DNA of 64,000 bases from DYRG01 sp041161065 (GTDB lineage Bacteria; Pseudomonadota; Gammaproteobacteria; Beggiatoales; Beggiatoaceae): contig JBEAVE010000034.1 of assembly GCA_041161065.1 (NCBI GenBank), forward strand, positions 73,535-137,534, given 5' to 3'. This document shows positions 18,714 to 27,894 of this stretch, in pieces. The first letter of the stretch is position 1. Every line of letters starts with the position of its first letter. The translations under genes were made by a program, and so were the position numbers. The notes under the pieces were generated by a model. The model did not search any database and was not told the origin of the DNA. It saw nothing but the letters and a program-made list of their open reading frames with translations.

Positions 18714-19103
18714 ATGCAGCGTGAAATCATTAATACTCCCCATGCACCGCAAGCGATCGGGACATATTCTCAAGCCGTTAAAGTAGGAAATACGGTTTAT
18801 TTATCAGGACAAATTCCTTTAGTGCCAGAAACCATGACATTATTGGATTTAGAGGTTGATATGAGTGCGCAAATTCACCAAGTTTTCAAGAATTTGCAGG
18901 CGGTTGCTCGAGCAGCGGGAGGGGATTTAAACCATACGGTAAAATTAAATGTTTTTCTCATCGATTTGAGCCATTTTGCTCTCGTCAATCAAATCATGGC
19001 AGAATATTTCACCGAACCTTACCCTGCGCGCGCGGCAGTTGGGGTGGCTTCTTTACCCAAAAACGCCCAAGTTGAAATGGATGCTATTTTGGTAATTTCT
19101 TAA
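18714..19103 (+). CDS. ridA: RidA family reactive intermediate (enamine/imine) deaminase
   Basis: 129 aa, the family length. It hydrolyses 2-aminoacrylate and related enamines released by PLP enzymes. Family features: NTPHAPQAIGTYSQAVKVG near the N-terminus, TVYLSGQIPLVPE, and YPARAAVGVASLPKNAQVEM holding the Arg that binds the substrate carboxylate. A GAGGAAG ribosome site lies just upstream. Last gene of the run from 15.3 kb, closed by a strong bidirectional hairpin. In many bacteria ridA sits next to relA/spoT, as here. Confidence 0.95.
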   Translation: MQREIINTPHAPQAIGTYSQAVKVGNTVYLSGQIPLVPETMTLLDLEVDMSAQIHQVFKNLQAVARAAGGDLNHTVKLNVFLIDLSHFALVNQIMAEYFTEPYPARAAVGVASLPKNAQVEMDAILVIS

Positions 19104-19121
19104 ACAACTTGCACTAAAATT

Positions 19122-19170
19122 AAAATACAAACGGCACACACTTAAAATACTAAGTTGTGCCGTGTATTTA
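19122..19170. terminator. Bidirectional terminator between ridA and relA
   Basis: AAATACA and GGCACA with ACTTA on the left pair with TAAGTTGTGCC and TGTATTT on the right, giving a stem of about 18 pairs with one bulge and a small mismatch. A and T runs flank it on both sides, so it can serve ridA (+) and relA (-). Confidence 0.75.
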
Positions 19171-19172
19171 TT

Positions 19173-21389
19173 TTAGGTTTTGTTTAAGTTGTTTAGTACA
19201 AAATCAGCTAAAGAAGGCGACATTCTATTCACTTCCAACACGTTATTTAAACTGTCGATTTCAGCTAAGGCTTTGCTCAATTGTCGAACATCACGAGTTT
19301 CTATGCGTAAATTCATATTTGCAATGAAATCATCGTCGGTTAAAGTGCTCACGGCGGTAATGTTGATTTTTGCTTCGGCTAAAATGGTGCTCACGTCGCG
19401 CAACAAACCGAATCGGTCGTCGGCTTTAATATGAATTTCAACAGGATACATCACGCCCGTCGGCGCGCCCCACTCCACATTGACCCACCCGTCCTCGTCA
19501 TAAGACGCATCTTGCACCAAAGGACAATCGCGGCGATGCACTTGAATGCCTTTGTCCGTGATATAACCGACCACGGTTTCTTCGGGAACAGGATTGCAAC
19601 ACTCCGCCAAATAAGTTTGCATCTTGTTGAAATGCCCTTGAATTAAAATCGGTGGCGAATGTTTTTTCTTTGTTTGAATGGTAACGCAATGGGGAGGAAA
19701 TACTCGGTCTTGCAAAGCGTCCGCAATCGACGACGTATCCAATGTACCTAATCCAATCGCTTCCAATAAAGAATCCACGTCGTTGTAATGATATTTTGCA
19801 ACCAGTTCCTCTAAATTAAATTCCGTCACATTAAGTCGAAACAATTCACGATTGAGCAATGATCTGCCTTCGGCGATGTTTTTTGAGCGATCTTGAAGTC
19901 TAAACCATTGATTTATCTTTGATTTTGCTCGATCAGTTTTCAAAAAACCTAACGCATCATTTAGCCAATGGCGGCTCGGACGTTCTTGTTGCGCCGTGTG
20001 AATAAAAATTTGATCGCCACTGTTAAGCACATGATTTAATTGCACAACTTTACCATTGACCGACGCGGCGCGACAACGATGCCCAATGCTGGTGTGAATA
20101 TGATAAGCGAAATCTAATGGCGTTGATCCTGCTGGTAAATCAATGACTTGCCCTTTGGGTGTTAAAACATAAATCCGCTCGCCATACACTTCTTCCTTAA
20201 ATTGCGTAATTAAATCCGCCGAGTTATTTTCTTTTGATTCATCTTGCCAGCGACGCAAACAAAAAATCTTTTTATTGACCTCATCATTTGCACTGTCAAA
20301 CTTACCTTCTTTGTAACGCCAATGTGAAGCAATTCCGATTTCTGATTCAAAGTGCATTTCATGGGTACGGATTTGAACTTCAAATGGGTGATTATTAGGT
20401 CCAATAACCGCCGTGTGTAAAGAACGGTAATAGTTTTGTTTTGGGCGTGCAATGTAATCATCAAATTCGTTTTCCATTGGCGGATAACAACCGTGCACAA
20501 TTCCCAAAACGCTATAACATTCTCCAATGGTATTTACTAAAACACGAATCGCCAAAATATCATTCAACTCACTGAATTGTTTTGATTTTTTCTTCATTTT
20601 TTGCCAAATACTATAAATGTGTTTAGGTCTTCCGCTGATTTCTGCTTTAATACCGTTGTTATGCAAAGTTTCTCGCAATTCATGGATCATTTGCTCGATG
20701 ATTTGCTCACGTTCTCCGCGACGGCGATCTAAATGGCGGGCAATGCGGCGATAAACTTCGGGTTCAGAATAGCGCAATGCCAAATCTTCTAATTGCCATT
20801 TGATTTGCCAAATTCCCAATCGATTAGCGAGCGGTGCATACAGTTCAAGGGTTTCTCTTGCAATGCGACGTTGCAAATGTTTGGGTTGCGCATCGAGTTG
20901 CTGCATTTCATATAAACGTTCAACCAATTTAATTAAAACAACACGCACGTCAGAAATCATGGCTAAAATCATGACGCGAATGCTTTCTAAGTGGGTATTT
21001 TTCTCATCGGGAGAAATGTTTTCTTGAAACTGAAGATGGTACAAATCTTTGAGCAATTGCATACGCATGGCGTTTTCTAATAATTGCGCGGTTTCCTCTC
21101 CGAAAGTAGTTTTAACGGCTTCGACGGTGAGTTTGTCGTTTTCCACTAACAAATGCAAAATGGCGGCGATCAACCCTTCGGCATCTAAACGCAACCGCAC
21201 AAGCATTTCAACGATGGTAAAAATGGCACTGGTTTGCGGCATCGTTGGAATACAATGTTGATAAATATCAAGAGCTTGTTTTAATTGTCGTTGTTCGGCG
21301 GGGGCGTAATTGGCGATAAGATGGTTGAACCATGTGTCGATGTTGGGAGATTGTTCGTAGGTTTCTGAAATCATTAAATTACTTTTCAT
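19173..21389 (-). CDS. relA: RelA, (p)ppGpp synthetase (monofunctional type)
   Basis: 738 aa: degenerate HD hydrolase domain, synthetase domain, TGS (VLTPKGQVIDLPAGSTPLDFA), helical and zinc-finger region (CCNPVPEETVVGYI), and C-terminal ACT. At the place of the hydrolase HDxxED motif it reads HLLVEN (residues 79-84), so hydrolysis should be lost. The synthetase loop carries EFDD (residues 308-311), the acidic motif of RelA rather than the basic RxKD of SpoT/Rel. The usual NGYQS motif is NYYRS. SD GGAGG is 5 bases before the ATG. It responds to amino acid starvation on the ribosome. The partner SpoT is not in the window. Confidence 0.93.
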   Translation of the reverse strand: MKSNLMISETYEQSPNIDTWFNHLIANYAPAEQRQLKQALDIYQHCIPTMPQTSAIFTIVEMLVRLRLDAEGLIAAILHLLVENDKLTVEAVKTTFGEETAQLLENAMRMQLLKDLYHLQFQENISPDEKNTHLESIRVMILAMISDVRVVLIKLVERLYEMQQLDAQPKHLQRRIARETLELYAPLANRLGIWQIKWQLEDLALRYSEPEVYRRIARHLDRRRGEREQIIEQMIHELRETLHNNGIKAEISGRPKHIYSIWQKMKKKSKQFSELNDILAIRVLVNTIGECYSVLGIVHGCYPPMENEFDDYIARPKQNYYRSLHTAVIGPNNHPFEVQIRTHEMHFESEIGIASHWRYKEGKFDSANDEVNKKIFCLRRWQDESKENNSADLITQFKEEVYGERIYVLTPKGQVIDLPAGSTPLDFAYHIHTSIGHRCRAASVNGKVVQLNHVLNSGDQIFIHTAQQERPSRHWLNDALGFLKTDRAKSKINQWFRLQDRSKNIAEGRSLLNRELFRLNVTEFNLEELVAKYHYNDVDSLLEAIGLGTLDTSSIADALQDRVFPPHCVTIQTKKKHSPPILIQGHFNKMQTYLAECCNPVPEETVVGYITDKGIQVHRRDCPLVQDASYDEDGWVNVEWGAPTGVMYPVEIHIKADDRFGLLRDVSTILAEAKINITAVSTLTDDDFIANMNLRIETRDVRQLSKALAEIDSLNNVLEVNRMSPSLADFVLNNLNKT

Positions 21390-21423
21390 GATGCCTCCTT
21401 AATTGTGCAGATGCGCGGGAGCG

Positions 21424-23820
21424 TTATTCAAACACGAGCATCGCGGGACGACTGATGTCAATGCTGTGATCGGGGTTGGTGAGCAGGGCTTGCATGGTTA
21501 AACGATACCCCAAAAATTCTGATAAATCAGGGCATTGCAACAACCAAACGGCTTGACCTTGATCGTTAGTTTGAGCTTCCCACAATAAAAAAGTTTGTGT
21601 CAATAACTCGGTTTGCCCCACTAAATTGGGTAAATTGTAGGGATTTTCCATTTGAAACGACGCGAACAGTTGCACGGTGGCGTGGGGTTTGCCGTTGATC
21701 ACCCATCGCACCGATTCGCCTTGCGCCGCCTTGCCCCACACGCCCACCGTTGGCAATGTCGAACGGGTGCGCAGTTGCAGATCATCAACGCAGGCTTCGG
21801 TAATGTCGTCATTCATCGCATCTTGCGCCACAAACCGCACCCGCATCTGATCACTTAATGGGACAATTTCCTCCAATTCAAAACTCACCCGTTCCCAATG
21901 ATTGTGATTGGGGATTCGCTCTAATGTGTGCCAGCTCAAGCCGTTATCGTTGGAAACCTGCACTTCTAGCCGATCATCTTCCGCGCCGCCCACATTCGCA
22001 AACCACCGCCGATAACTTAATTGTAGATTATCCAACCCTAACGCGCTAAATCGAGGCGAGGTTAAAAGGGTTAGCCCGTGCACGTTGTAATTGAGCAAAT
22101 TATCGCCGCTGCCCGTCACCCAGCATTTTGAGGTCGGCGCGGCTTCAGGGCTCACAAAACGCGGGGTGGTTCGATGCCAAGCCCAATGGGTTTGTGGATT
22201 GCTGACTTCCCAGCCAAAATCCGCCACGTCCATATCGTCCCACGCGACCAAGCGATCGTTGCCAAGCGCAATTTTGAGCGTTTGCGGCGATGTAAAATGC
22301 TCGAACTGCCAAATCAAATGCAATAATTCCGTACTTTGCGCGTTTGCCCCAATTTGAACCACCAGCGGCGGACTCCAATATTCCTGACGCGGCGCGATGT
22401 GAAGCGATAAATTTGCCGCATCGACGCGCAATCGATCGGTTTGCGGGATAATCTGCAATTGCCCTTCTAACGCCGCTGTGCCTTCGTTGGTGATGTGTAA
22501 TTGCAATTCCCAACTTTCCCCCGCATCAAACGCTTTGTCGCCATTTCCATGTAATTCCCGCCACGATGCGCTCAAAATGGGCGACGCACCACCCCATTTG
22601 ACGATTTGTTTGAAAGAAGGGTAAATGTCGAGAAACAACGGTTCGATCCGCGACGGCGCAGCCCAAAAACCATCGGGATTCGTCCCCGCTTCCAACGTAT
22701 AAGCCAACGTGCCAAACGTCCCGTATAAAAAATCATCGGTTGTTCCGCTACTTGCGCCGTACAAATGCCAAGCGTTCTCGGCGCGATAACCGTTATTGAC
22801 CACCAAACGGTCAGCATAATAACGAAATATTGAATCGGCATCGGTGGGCGCGTCAGTGTATCCCCACGGAAACATCCACTCATTGCCGTAAGTGTGCATC
22901 GTGACGGCGACGCGGGGTTGTTCGTGCGTCATCAAATCCCGCATGGCGATCGTTTCGAGTTCTGAAAAAGGCGCAACCCCTTGATACATCTCGCTATCCG
23001 TGTTCGAATCGTCGACCGTTTTTTCCCACGCCCACCCGTAATTTCGATTCAAATCCACCCCAACACTGCCATCGAGATTCGGACGACGATTTTTGCGCCA
23101 CATTCCGCCGCCTTGAGGGTGGGTTTGGCGGTTGTATTCGTAGCCGTCGGGATTTACGCACGGCACAATAATAATATTTCGAGTGTGAAGCAGGCGCGTG
23201 ATTTCAAAATCTTGTCCATTTAGCGGGAGGATTTTTTCAATGAAACGCAACAATAATTCGGCACTGAGCGGTTCGCGCGCGTGGTGCAAAGCATCAAACC
23301 AAACGGTGGGTTTTGAAAACGCAGGATCGGCGTTGATTTTCAATGCCCAAATATCGCGTTCTTCAAAGGTTTTTCCTATCGAAAAGAGAGAAACTAAGTG
23401 AGGAAATTGTTGAGCAATACGTTTGAGGGTTTGCTCAATTTCGGCGAACGTGCGAAATCCCCCCATTGAACCGGTGCTTTTTGTGCCGCGTCGCACTAAA
23501 TCTGCTTGAGAGCGGCGCGCATAAAATTCAGATAACTCGCTGATTTTAATCGTAAATTTGAAATCTTGGCGTTTCAAAAGCGTTTGCAAACGTTTGTCCG
23601 CGTACAATAAAACGTGGTGATCATCGAGGATTTCCACATCGGGGGCTAAACTTTGCAAAATGTGCAAACGCGGTTCGGATTCAACTTCGACTTCCAATAA
23701 ATCTCCGCCCGCCCATACGCCTCGACAAAACAACAACAGACCCAAAAACATTAGGGTTTCAAACCTCGCGGCTTGAAACCCCTGTTTTTTCTCGCGTTGC
23801 TTAAAACGGAGAAATTTCAT
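21424..23820 (-). CDS. Secreted M14 family zinc carboxypeptidase with C-terminal beta-sandwich region
   Basis: 798 aa. A long basic n-region then a hydrophobic stretch (LMFLGLLLFCRGVWA) gives a signal peptide. The M14 domain (about 105-420) has the zinc-binding HHAREPLSAE, the substrate Arg/Asn region VDLNRNYGWAWE with GGMWRKNRR, the third zinc ligand in VTMHTYGNEWMFPWGY and the catalytic Glu in AYTLEAGTNPDGFW. About 370 residues follow with beta-rich, immunoglobulin-like and CBM/MAM-like repeats (for example SNDNGLSWHTLERIPNH), perhaps for substrate binding. Resembles carboxypeptidase T-type exoenzymes. It starts 11 bases behind the ompW stop, so they may be cotranscribed. Confidence 0.85.
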   Translation of the reverse strand: MKFLRFKQREKKQGFQAARFETLMFLGLLLFCRGVWAGGDLLEVEVESEPRLHILQSLAPDVEILDDHHVLLYADKRLQTLLKRQDFKFTIKISELSEFYARRSQADLVRRGTKSTGSMGGFRTFAEIEQTLKRIAQQFPHLVSLFSIGKTFEERDIWALKINADPAFSKPTVWFDALHHAREPLSAELLLRFIEKILPLNGQDFEITRLLHTRNIIIVPCVNPDGYEYNRQTHPQGGGMWRKNRRPNLDGSVGVDLNRNYGWAWEKTVDDSNTDSEMYQGVAPFSELETIAMRDLMTHEQPRVAVTMHTYGNEWMFPWGYTDAPTDADSIFRYYADRLVVNNGYRAENAWHLYGASSGTTDDFLYGTFGTLAYTLEAGTNPDGFWAAPSRIEPLFLDIYPSFKQIVKWGGASPILSASWRELHGNGDKAFDAGESWELQLHITNEGTAALEGQLQIIPQTDRLRVDAANLSLHIAPRQEYWSPPLVVQIGANAQSTELLHLIWQFEHFTSPQTLKIALGNDRLVAWDDMDVADFGWEVSNPQTHWAWHRTTPRFVSPEAAPTSKCWVTGSGDNLLNYNVHGLTLLTSPRFSALGLDNLQLSYRRWFANVGGAEDDRLEVQVSNDNGLSWHTLERIPNHNHWERVSFELEEIVPLSDQMRVRFVAQDAMNDDITEACVDDLQLRTRSTLPTVGVWGKAAQGESVRWVINGKPHATVQLFASFQMENPYNLPNLVGQTELLTQTFLLWEAQTNDQGQAVWLLQCPDLSEFLGYRLTMQALLTNPDHSIDISRPAMLVFE

Positions 23821-23831
23821 ATTCTTCCCAA

Positions 23832-24527
23832 TTAGAAACGCTTACCAATACCTACACCATACACCCAAGGATTGATGTCGACATCAACGCTAGCTCTGCT
23901 TGTCAAACCCGCGCCGTAAGTGAAACTGGCGGTGGTTTTCAAACCGATGTATTTCACGTCAGCATTTACGAACCAGCCATTGCCCATATCGTAATCTGCG
24001 CCGGCTTGAGCAACCCAACCTGCTTTATTGTCGATTTCAAGTTTGCCCACGCCACCTAATGCACCGGCTAATGCGGCATTGGTTAATTTGCTCTTAAAGA
24101 ACATCGTGTAGTTCAAACCTAAACCCACATAAGGTTGGAATTGGCTGCGGGGAGAAAAGTGATATTGTGCAATTAACGCGGGGGGTAACACGGTGGTTTC
24201 ACCGATGGTGTTAAAACCGGCGATGGCGTTTTTGCCGACTAAGTCGTGTTTGGTGGAGGGGTCTAATAACAATTCAACGCCAAAGTTATCGCTAATCATT
24301 TTGGTGATGTCGATATCTAATGTCCAAGCGTCATTCACGCCGACTCTGGAATCTGCCACTGGAAAGCCAGCGGTTGCGTTAGAGCTGATGGCGGAACTGG
24401 AATCGTTGGGATTGATGTTGATGATCCGACCGCGCACTAACCAGTCGCCTGCTTTGTGTGCGAACGCTTCGGTGCTTGCAAAACCCAAACCCGCTAACAC
24501 GCACAATGATAAAACCGATTTCTTCAT
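23832..24527 (-). CDS. ompW: OmpW family outer membrane protein
   Basis: 231 aa with a signal peptide ending TEAFA. The mature start HKAGDWLVRGRIININPND is the OmpW hallmark. Eight-stranded barrel features: SDNFGVELLLDPSTKHDL, PPALIAQYHFSPRSQFQPYVGLGLNYTMFF and the terminal WVYGVGIGKRF with C-terminal Phe. The family forms small hydrophobic channels linked to stress and small-molecule uptake. A ribosome site (AGGAGA) precedes the ATG. Confidence 0.92.
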   Translation of the reverse strand: MKKSVLSLCVLAGLGFASTEAFAHKAGDWLVRGRIININPNDSSSAISSNATAGFPVADSRVGVNDAWTLDIDITKMISDNFGVELLLDPSTKHDLVGKNAIAGFNTIGETTVLPPALIAQYHFSPRSQFQPYVGLGLNYTMFFKSKLTNAALAGALGGVGKLEIDNKAGWVAQAGADYDMGNGWFVNADVKYIGLKTTASFTYGAGLTSRASVDVDINPWVYGVGIGKRF

Positions 24528-24668
24528 AGATGTTCTCCTTAAAAATGGTGAAAATAAAAAACGACGTAAATACTACCCTAAACTTTGCGTACTTTAACCT
24601 AACTATCGAAAATTCGCAATTCTCTCAAAAACAATTTCGCGGTCGAGCGAGGGCATTGAAAACAAACC

Positions 24669-25202
24669 TTATACGGACAAGTGTTTGAGGATTTCTTTGA
24701 GGACGCTTTTAACGGATCGGCGACCGGTTTCAACGGTCAAATCCGCAACGCTTTCGTAAAGAGGCGTTCGTTCATTCAAAAGTTGCTCAATTTTCGCGCG
24801 GGGATTGCCCATTTGTAAAAGTGGGCGATTTTTAGAGCGGCTGGTGCGTTTAACCAATTGATCGAGCGAGGCTTGTAAATAAATCACCGTTCCTCTTTCT
24901 CGCAAATGGCGGCGATTTTCAACATTGAGTATCACGCCGCCGCCCGTTGCTAAAACAACCTGAGGTAAGTTGGTCAATTCATTGATTATGTCGGATTCTC
25001 TTTTACGAAACCCCGCTTCGCCTTCCAATTCAAAAATTAGCGGAATTGTTGCGCCGGTTCGTTCTTCAATTTCCCGATCGCTATCTTTGAACTCACGCAT
25101 TAAAACATGGGCTAATTGCCGTCCAATCGTGGTTTTACCGACCCCCATCGGTCCTACCAAAAACAGGTTTCTTGCGGAAATGTTATCCAATTTCATGCGC
25201 AC
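24669..25202 (-). CDS. aroK: Shikimate kinase
   Basis: Phosphorylates shikimate at O3 in aromatic amino acid synthesis. 177 aa P-loop kinase: Walker A GPMGVGKTTIGRQLA at about residue 17, the shikimate-binding DSDREIEERTGATIP and FELEGEAGFRKRES, GGGVILNVENR, and the LID RTSRSKNRPLLQ, all in family order. ATG at 25202 or 25196 are both possible. In many proteobacteria aroK is followed by aroB; here no aroB is present and the gene stands alone, divergent from rtcB. Confidence 0.95.
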   Translation of the reverse strand: MRMKLDNISARNLFLVGPMGVGKTTIGRQLAHVLMREFKDSDREIEERTGATIPLIFELEGEAGFRKRESDIINELTNLPQVVLATGGGVILNVENRRHLRERGTVIYLQASLDQLVKRTSRSKNRPLLQMGNPRAKIEQLLNERTPLYESVADLTVETGRRSVKSVLKEILKHLSV

Positions 25203-25333
25203 TCAGTCGTTAAAAAGTTTCAATCTGCCATATTCCCAATTTCACCGCGAAAATTCAATCCCCGCGCTTGAAAAAAGCCCCGCAACCTTCCACACTATCA
25301 AACAATACAAACGCGCAACAAGGAAAACAACGC

Positions 25334-27508
25334 ATGCCTATTCAAATGACCTTAGACAACGGGCACGTCCCCGTTAAAATTTACACCAATGAAATCGACC
25401 CCACCGCTTTACAACAATTAGAAAACATTTCAAATTTGCCTTTTATTCATCATCACGTTGCCGCCATGCCCGACGTTCACGCAGGCATCGGCGCAACCGT
25501 CGGATCAGTAATCCCCACCAAAGGCGCGATTATTCCCGCCGCCGTCGGGGTCGATATTGGTTGTTTTGTCGGAGAAACCCAAATTCCTTTAATTGATGGT
25601 TCAATGTCTACCTTACAAGATTTAGCAGAACGAGGCGAAGAATATTGGATTTATGCTATTGATAAACAACAAAAAATTACAGCTGCAAAAGCGACCGCTC
25701 ATTTAACCCGTCGCAATGCTGAGCTAATAAAAATTGTTTTAGATAATGATGAGGAAATTATTTGTACCCCTGATCATCAATTTATGTTACGCGATGGCAA
25801 TTGGTGTGAAGCAAAAGATTTACAACCAGAAACCTCTTTAATGCCTTTATATTTAAAGCAAGATAAAGAAGGCTATACCTTAATAAAACAACCAACAACA
25901 AATACTTATCAACGTTTTCATTGGAATTTAGCGCGTAATGGTATTTTAGGAGAAATCCCCAGTTTTCCTAAACAAAAAACCGTTATTCATCATAAAGATT
26001 TTAACCCAGCAAATAATCATCCTGATAATTTACAATTCATGGGAAATCGTGAGCATTCACAATATCACCGTTCTTTAGTTGAACGAAATCAATATTGGCA
26101 ATCTACTGCATTTGAAGAAAAACGTTGCGAAGCCTTAGCAAATAAAGCAAAAACAGAGCAAGGTCATGCTTATTTTGCAGAGAGAGGAAAGCAGAATATT
26201 TTGCGATATATGAATGAGCATCGTGAGGAATTTTTAGCCGCCGTTTCTGAAAATGGGAAACGAGGAAAACCTTTTTTGGTTTCTTATAATCAAAGTGAGC
26301 AAGGACGAGCAAAAAGTCGAGAAAATGTTCAACGTTTATTAACTATTGAAAGAGTTTGTCCTGATTGTGGAAAAACCTTTCAAGGACATTTGCGTTTAAA
26401 TGCTCATAAACGTTATGAACATCATTACAATCACAAAGTTAGAACAATAGAATTTCTTAATTATCAAAGAGATGTCTATTGTTTAAATGTGCCAGAATAC
26501 GCTAATTTTGCGTTGGCAGCGGGCGTATTTGTACATAATTGCGGAATGAATGCGTTGCGTTTATCTTTGAAAGCGAAGGATTTGCCGGATAATTTGAAAT
26601 CTGTGCGTGGCGCAATTGAAGAGGCTATTCCAGTTGGATTTGATGAGCACAAAGAAACGGTTGCACAAAAAGCCATTTTAGAGCATTTGTACGGTGGTTT
26701 AAAACCCATTATTGACAAACACCCTGATATTTTCAAAAAAATGAAAAACTATGAAAAAACATGGGCTTGTCAAATCGGAAGTTTAGGTAGCGGCAATCAT
26801 TTTATTGAATTATGTTTGGATGAAAATCAAGATGTGTGGGTGATGTTACATTCGGGCAGTCGAGGGATTGGAAACGTGATTGGAAACCATTTCATTTCTT
26901 TAGCCAAAAAAGATATGGAACGATTACAAATTCAATTACCGCATCGGGATTTGGCGTATTTCAAAGAAGGCGCGCAATATTTTGAGGATTATGTCGAAGC
27001 TGTGCATTGGGCGCAGGATTATGCAATGGAAAATCGCCGTTTAATGATGCAGTTGCTCTTAAATTCTTTACAAAAAACCTTAAAGCCATTTCAAATCACC
27101 CAAGAAGCAATTAATTGTCATCATAATTACGTTAATATTGAGGAACATTTTGGAGAAAAAGTATTTCTAACACGCAAAGGTGCAATTAGTGCGAGAAACG
27201 GCGAATTAGGGATTATCCTCGGAAGTATGGGTGCAAAATCTTATATTGTGCGCGGTAAAGGAAATGAAGAATCTTTTTGTTCATGTTCTCACGGGGCGGG
27301 CAGAAAAATGAGCCGCACAGAAGCTAAAAAACGCTTTAGTTACCGAGATTTAGAAAAACAAACTTTAGGCGTGGAATGTCGAAAAGATAATGGCGTGTTA
27401 GATGAAATTCCGGCGGCGTATAAAGATATTGATAAAGTGATGGCATTTCAAACTGATTTGGTTGAGGCGGTTCATACGTTAAAACAAATCATTTGTGTGA
27501 AAGGTTAG
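25334..27508 (+). CDS. rtcB: RtcB RNA ligase (3'-phosphate type) interrupted by an intein
   Basis: Joins RNA 2',3'-cyclic phosphate or 3'-phosphate ends to 5'-OH in a GTP- and Mn-dependent reaction, used in RNA repair. The 724-aa precursor has 76 residues of N-extein (MPDVHAGIGATVGSV, then PAAVGVDIG), a 326-aa intein, and 322 residues of C-extein starting CGMNALRLS. The spliced product would be about 398 aa, close to normal RtcB. The C-extein keeps GSLGSGNHFIEL, HSGSRGIGN and FCSCSHGAGRKMSR, which holds the guanylylated His. I chose the ATG at 25334 because the frame upstream (TTG at 25268) adds 22 residues not found in the family and an AGGA precedes this ATG. Confidence 0.93.
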   Translation: MPIQMTLDNGHVPVKIYTNEIDPTALQQLENISNLPFIHHHVAAMPDVHAGIGATVGSVIPTKGAIIPAAVGVDIGCFVGETQIPLIDGSMSTLQDLAERGEEYWIYAIDKQQKITAAKATAHLTRRNAELIKIVLDNDEEIICTPDHQFMLRDGNWCEAKDLQPETSLMPLYLKQDKEGYTLIKQPTTNTYQRFHWNLARNGILGEIPSFPKQKTVIHHKDFNPANNHPDNLQFMGNREHSQYHRSLVERNQYWQSTAFEEKRCEALANKAKTEQGHAYFAERGKQNILRYMNEHREEFLAAVSENGKRGKPFLVSYNQSEQGRAKSRENVQRLLTIERVCPDCGKTFQGHLRLNAHKRYEHHYNHKVRTIEFLNYQRDVYCLNVPEYANFALAAGVFVHNCGMNALRLSLKAKDLPDNLKSVRGAIEEAIPVGFDEHKETVAQKAILEHLYGGLKPIIDKHPDIFKKMKNYEKTWACQIGSLGSGNHFIELCLDENQDVWVMLHSGSRGIGNVIGNHFISLAKKDMERLQIQLPHRDLAYFKEGAQYFEDYVEAVHWAQDYAMENRRLMMQLLLNSLQKTLKPFQITQEAINCHHNYVNIEEHFGEKVFLTRKGAISARNGELGIILGSMGAKSYIVRGKGNEESFCSCSHGAGRKMSRTEAKKRFSYRDLEKQTLGVECRKDNGVLDEIPAAYKDIDKVMAFQTDLVEAVHTLKQIICVKG
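25562..26539 (+). mobile_element. Intein with HNH homing endonuclease and C2H2-like finger in RtcB
   Basis: The in-frame insertion begins with Cys (CFVGETQIPLIDGS, splicing block A) and ends in FALAAGVFVHN (blocks F and G), followed by Cys as the +1 residue. Block B is visible as IICTPDHQFMLRDGNW with the TxxH motif. Between them lie an HNH nuclease (TVIHHKDFNPANNHPDNL, with the downstream HSQYH) and a CPDCGKTF...H...HH finger. Splicing residues Cys1, block B His, His-Asn end and Cys+1 are all present, so splicing is probably active. The insertion is directly before the catalytic metal-ligand Cys of RtcB, a site where inteins are known in archaeal RtcB. Confidence 0.93.
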
Positions 27509-27894
27509 AACTTTCTTATCCATTGCTCAAAATGTAAAAGCGTTTTTCCTAAGAAAGTAGTCGACAAATACCACGCCACAAACACTCCCATTGTATTTGT
27601 CAAAGCATCAAATATGTCGCCCATTCTATCGGGTAGAAAAGTTTGAACTACTTCCAATAAAATACCTTGAGCAATGAAAATCGCGGCTAGATATTTGTAA
27701 TCGGGTTTCTCGTGATATTGTGCAAACCACCCCATTAACGTTGCATAAGCGAGAAAATGCCCGATTTTATCGTTAATTCTAAACAGTTCAGGATTTGAAG
27801 ACGGAGAAATCACCGATAGCATAACAACTATCCCCACCAACAAATACCCAATTCCTCTCCACACTTTCAAATAATGCAATGGAATAGTTTTCAT
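27505..27894 (-). CDS. VanZ-like small membrane protein
   Basis: 129 aa with four hydrophobic segments. The pattern NDKIGHFLAYATLMGWFAQ followed by GILLEVVQTFLPDRMGDIFD and ALTNTMGVFVAWYLS is the VanZ/YfiM-like arrangement (D.. .H...y ... E..Q ... D...N..G). The function of this family outside vancomycin resistance is unclear; it often sits in polysaccharide clusters. Its stop overlaps the rtcB stop by 4 bases tail to tail, and its start overlaps the end of the glycosyltransferase gene upstream by 4 bases (ATGA), indicating coupling to the glycan run. Confidence 0.8.
   Translation of the reverse strand: MKTIPLHYLKVWRGIGYLLVGIVVMLSVISPSSNPELFRINDKIGHFLAYATLMGWFAQYHEKPDYKYLAAIFIAQGILLEVVQTFLPDRMGDIFDALTNTMGVFVAWYLSTTFLGKTLLHFEQWIRKF

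Noticed and set aside
19173..21389. Calling the gene spoT or bifunctional rel
   Set aside because: HDxxED is replaced by HLLVEN and the synthetase loop is acidic (EFDD), which both mark monofunctional RelA.
25268..25333. Longer N-terminus of RtcB from TTG 25268
   Set aside because: The extra 22 residues have no counterpart in RtcB and a better ATG with AGGA follows.
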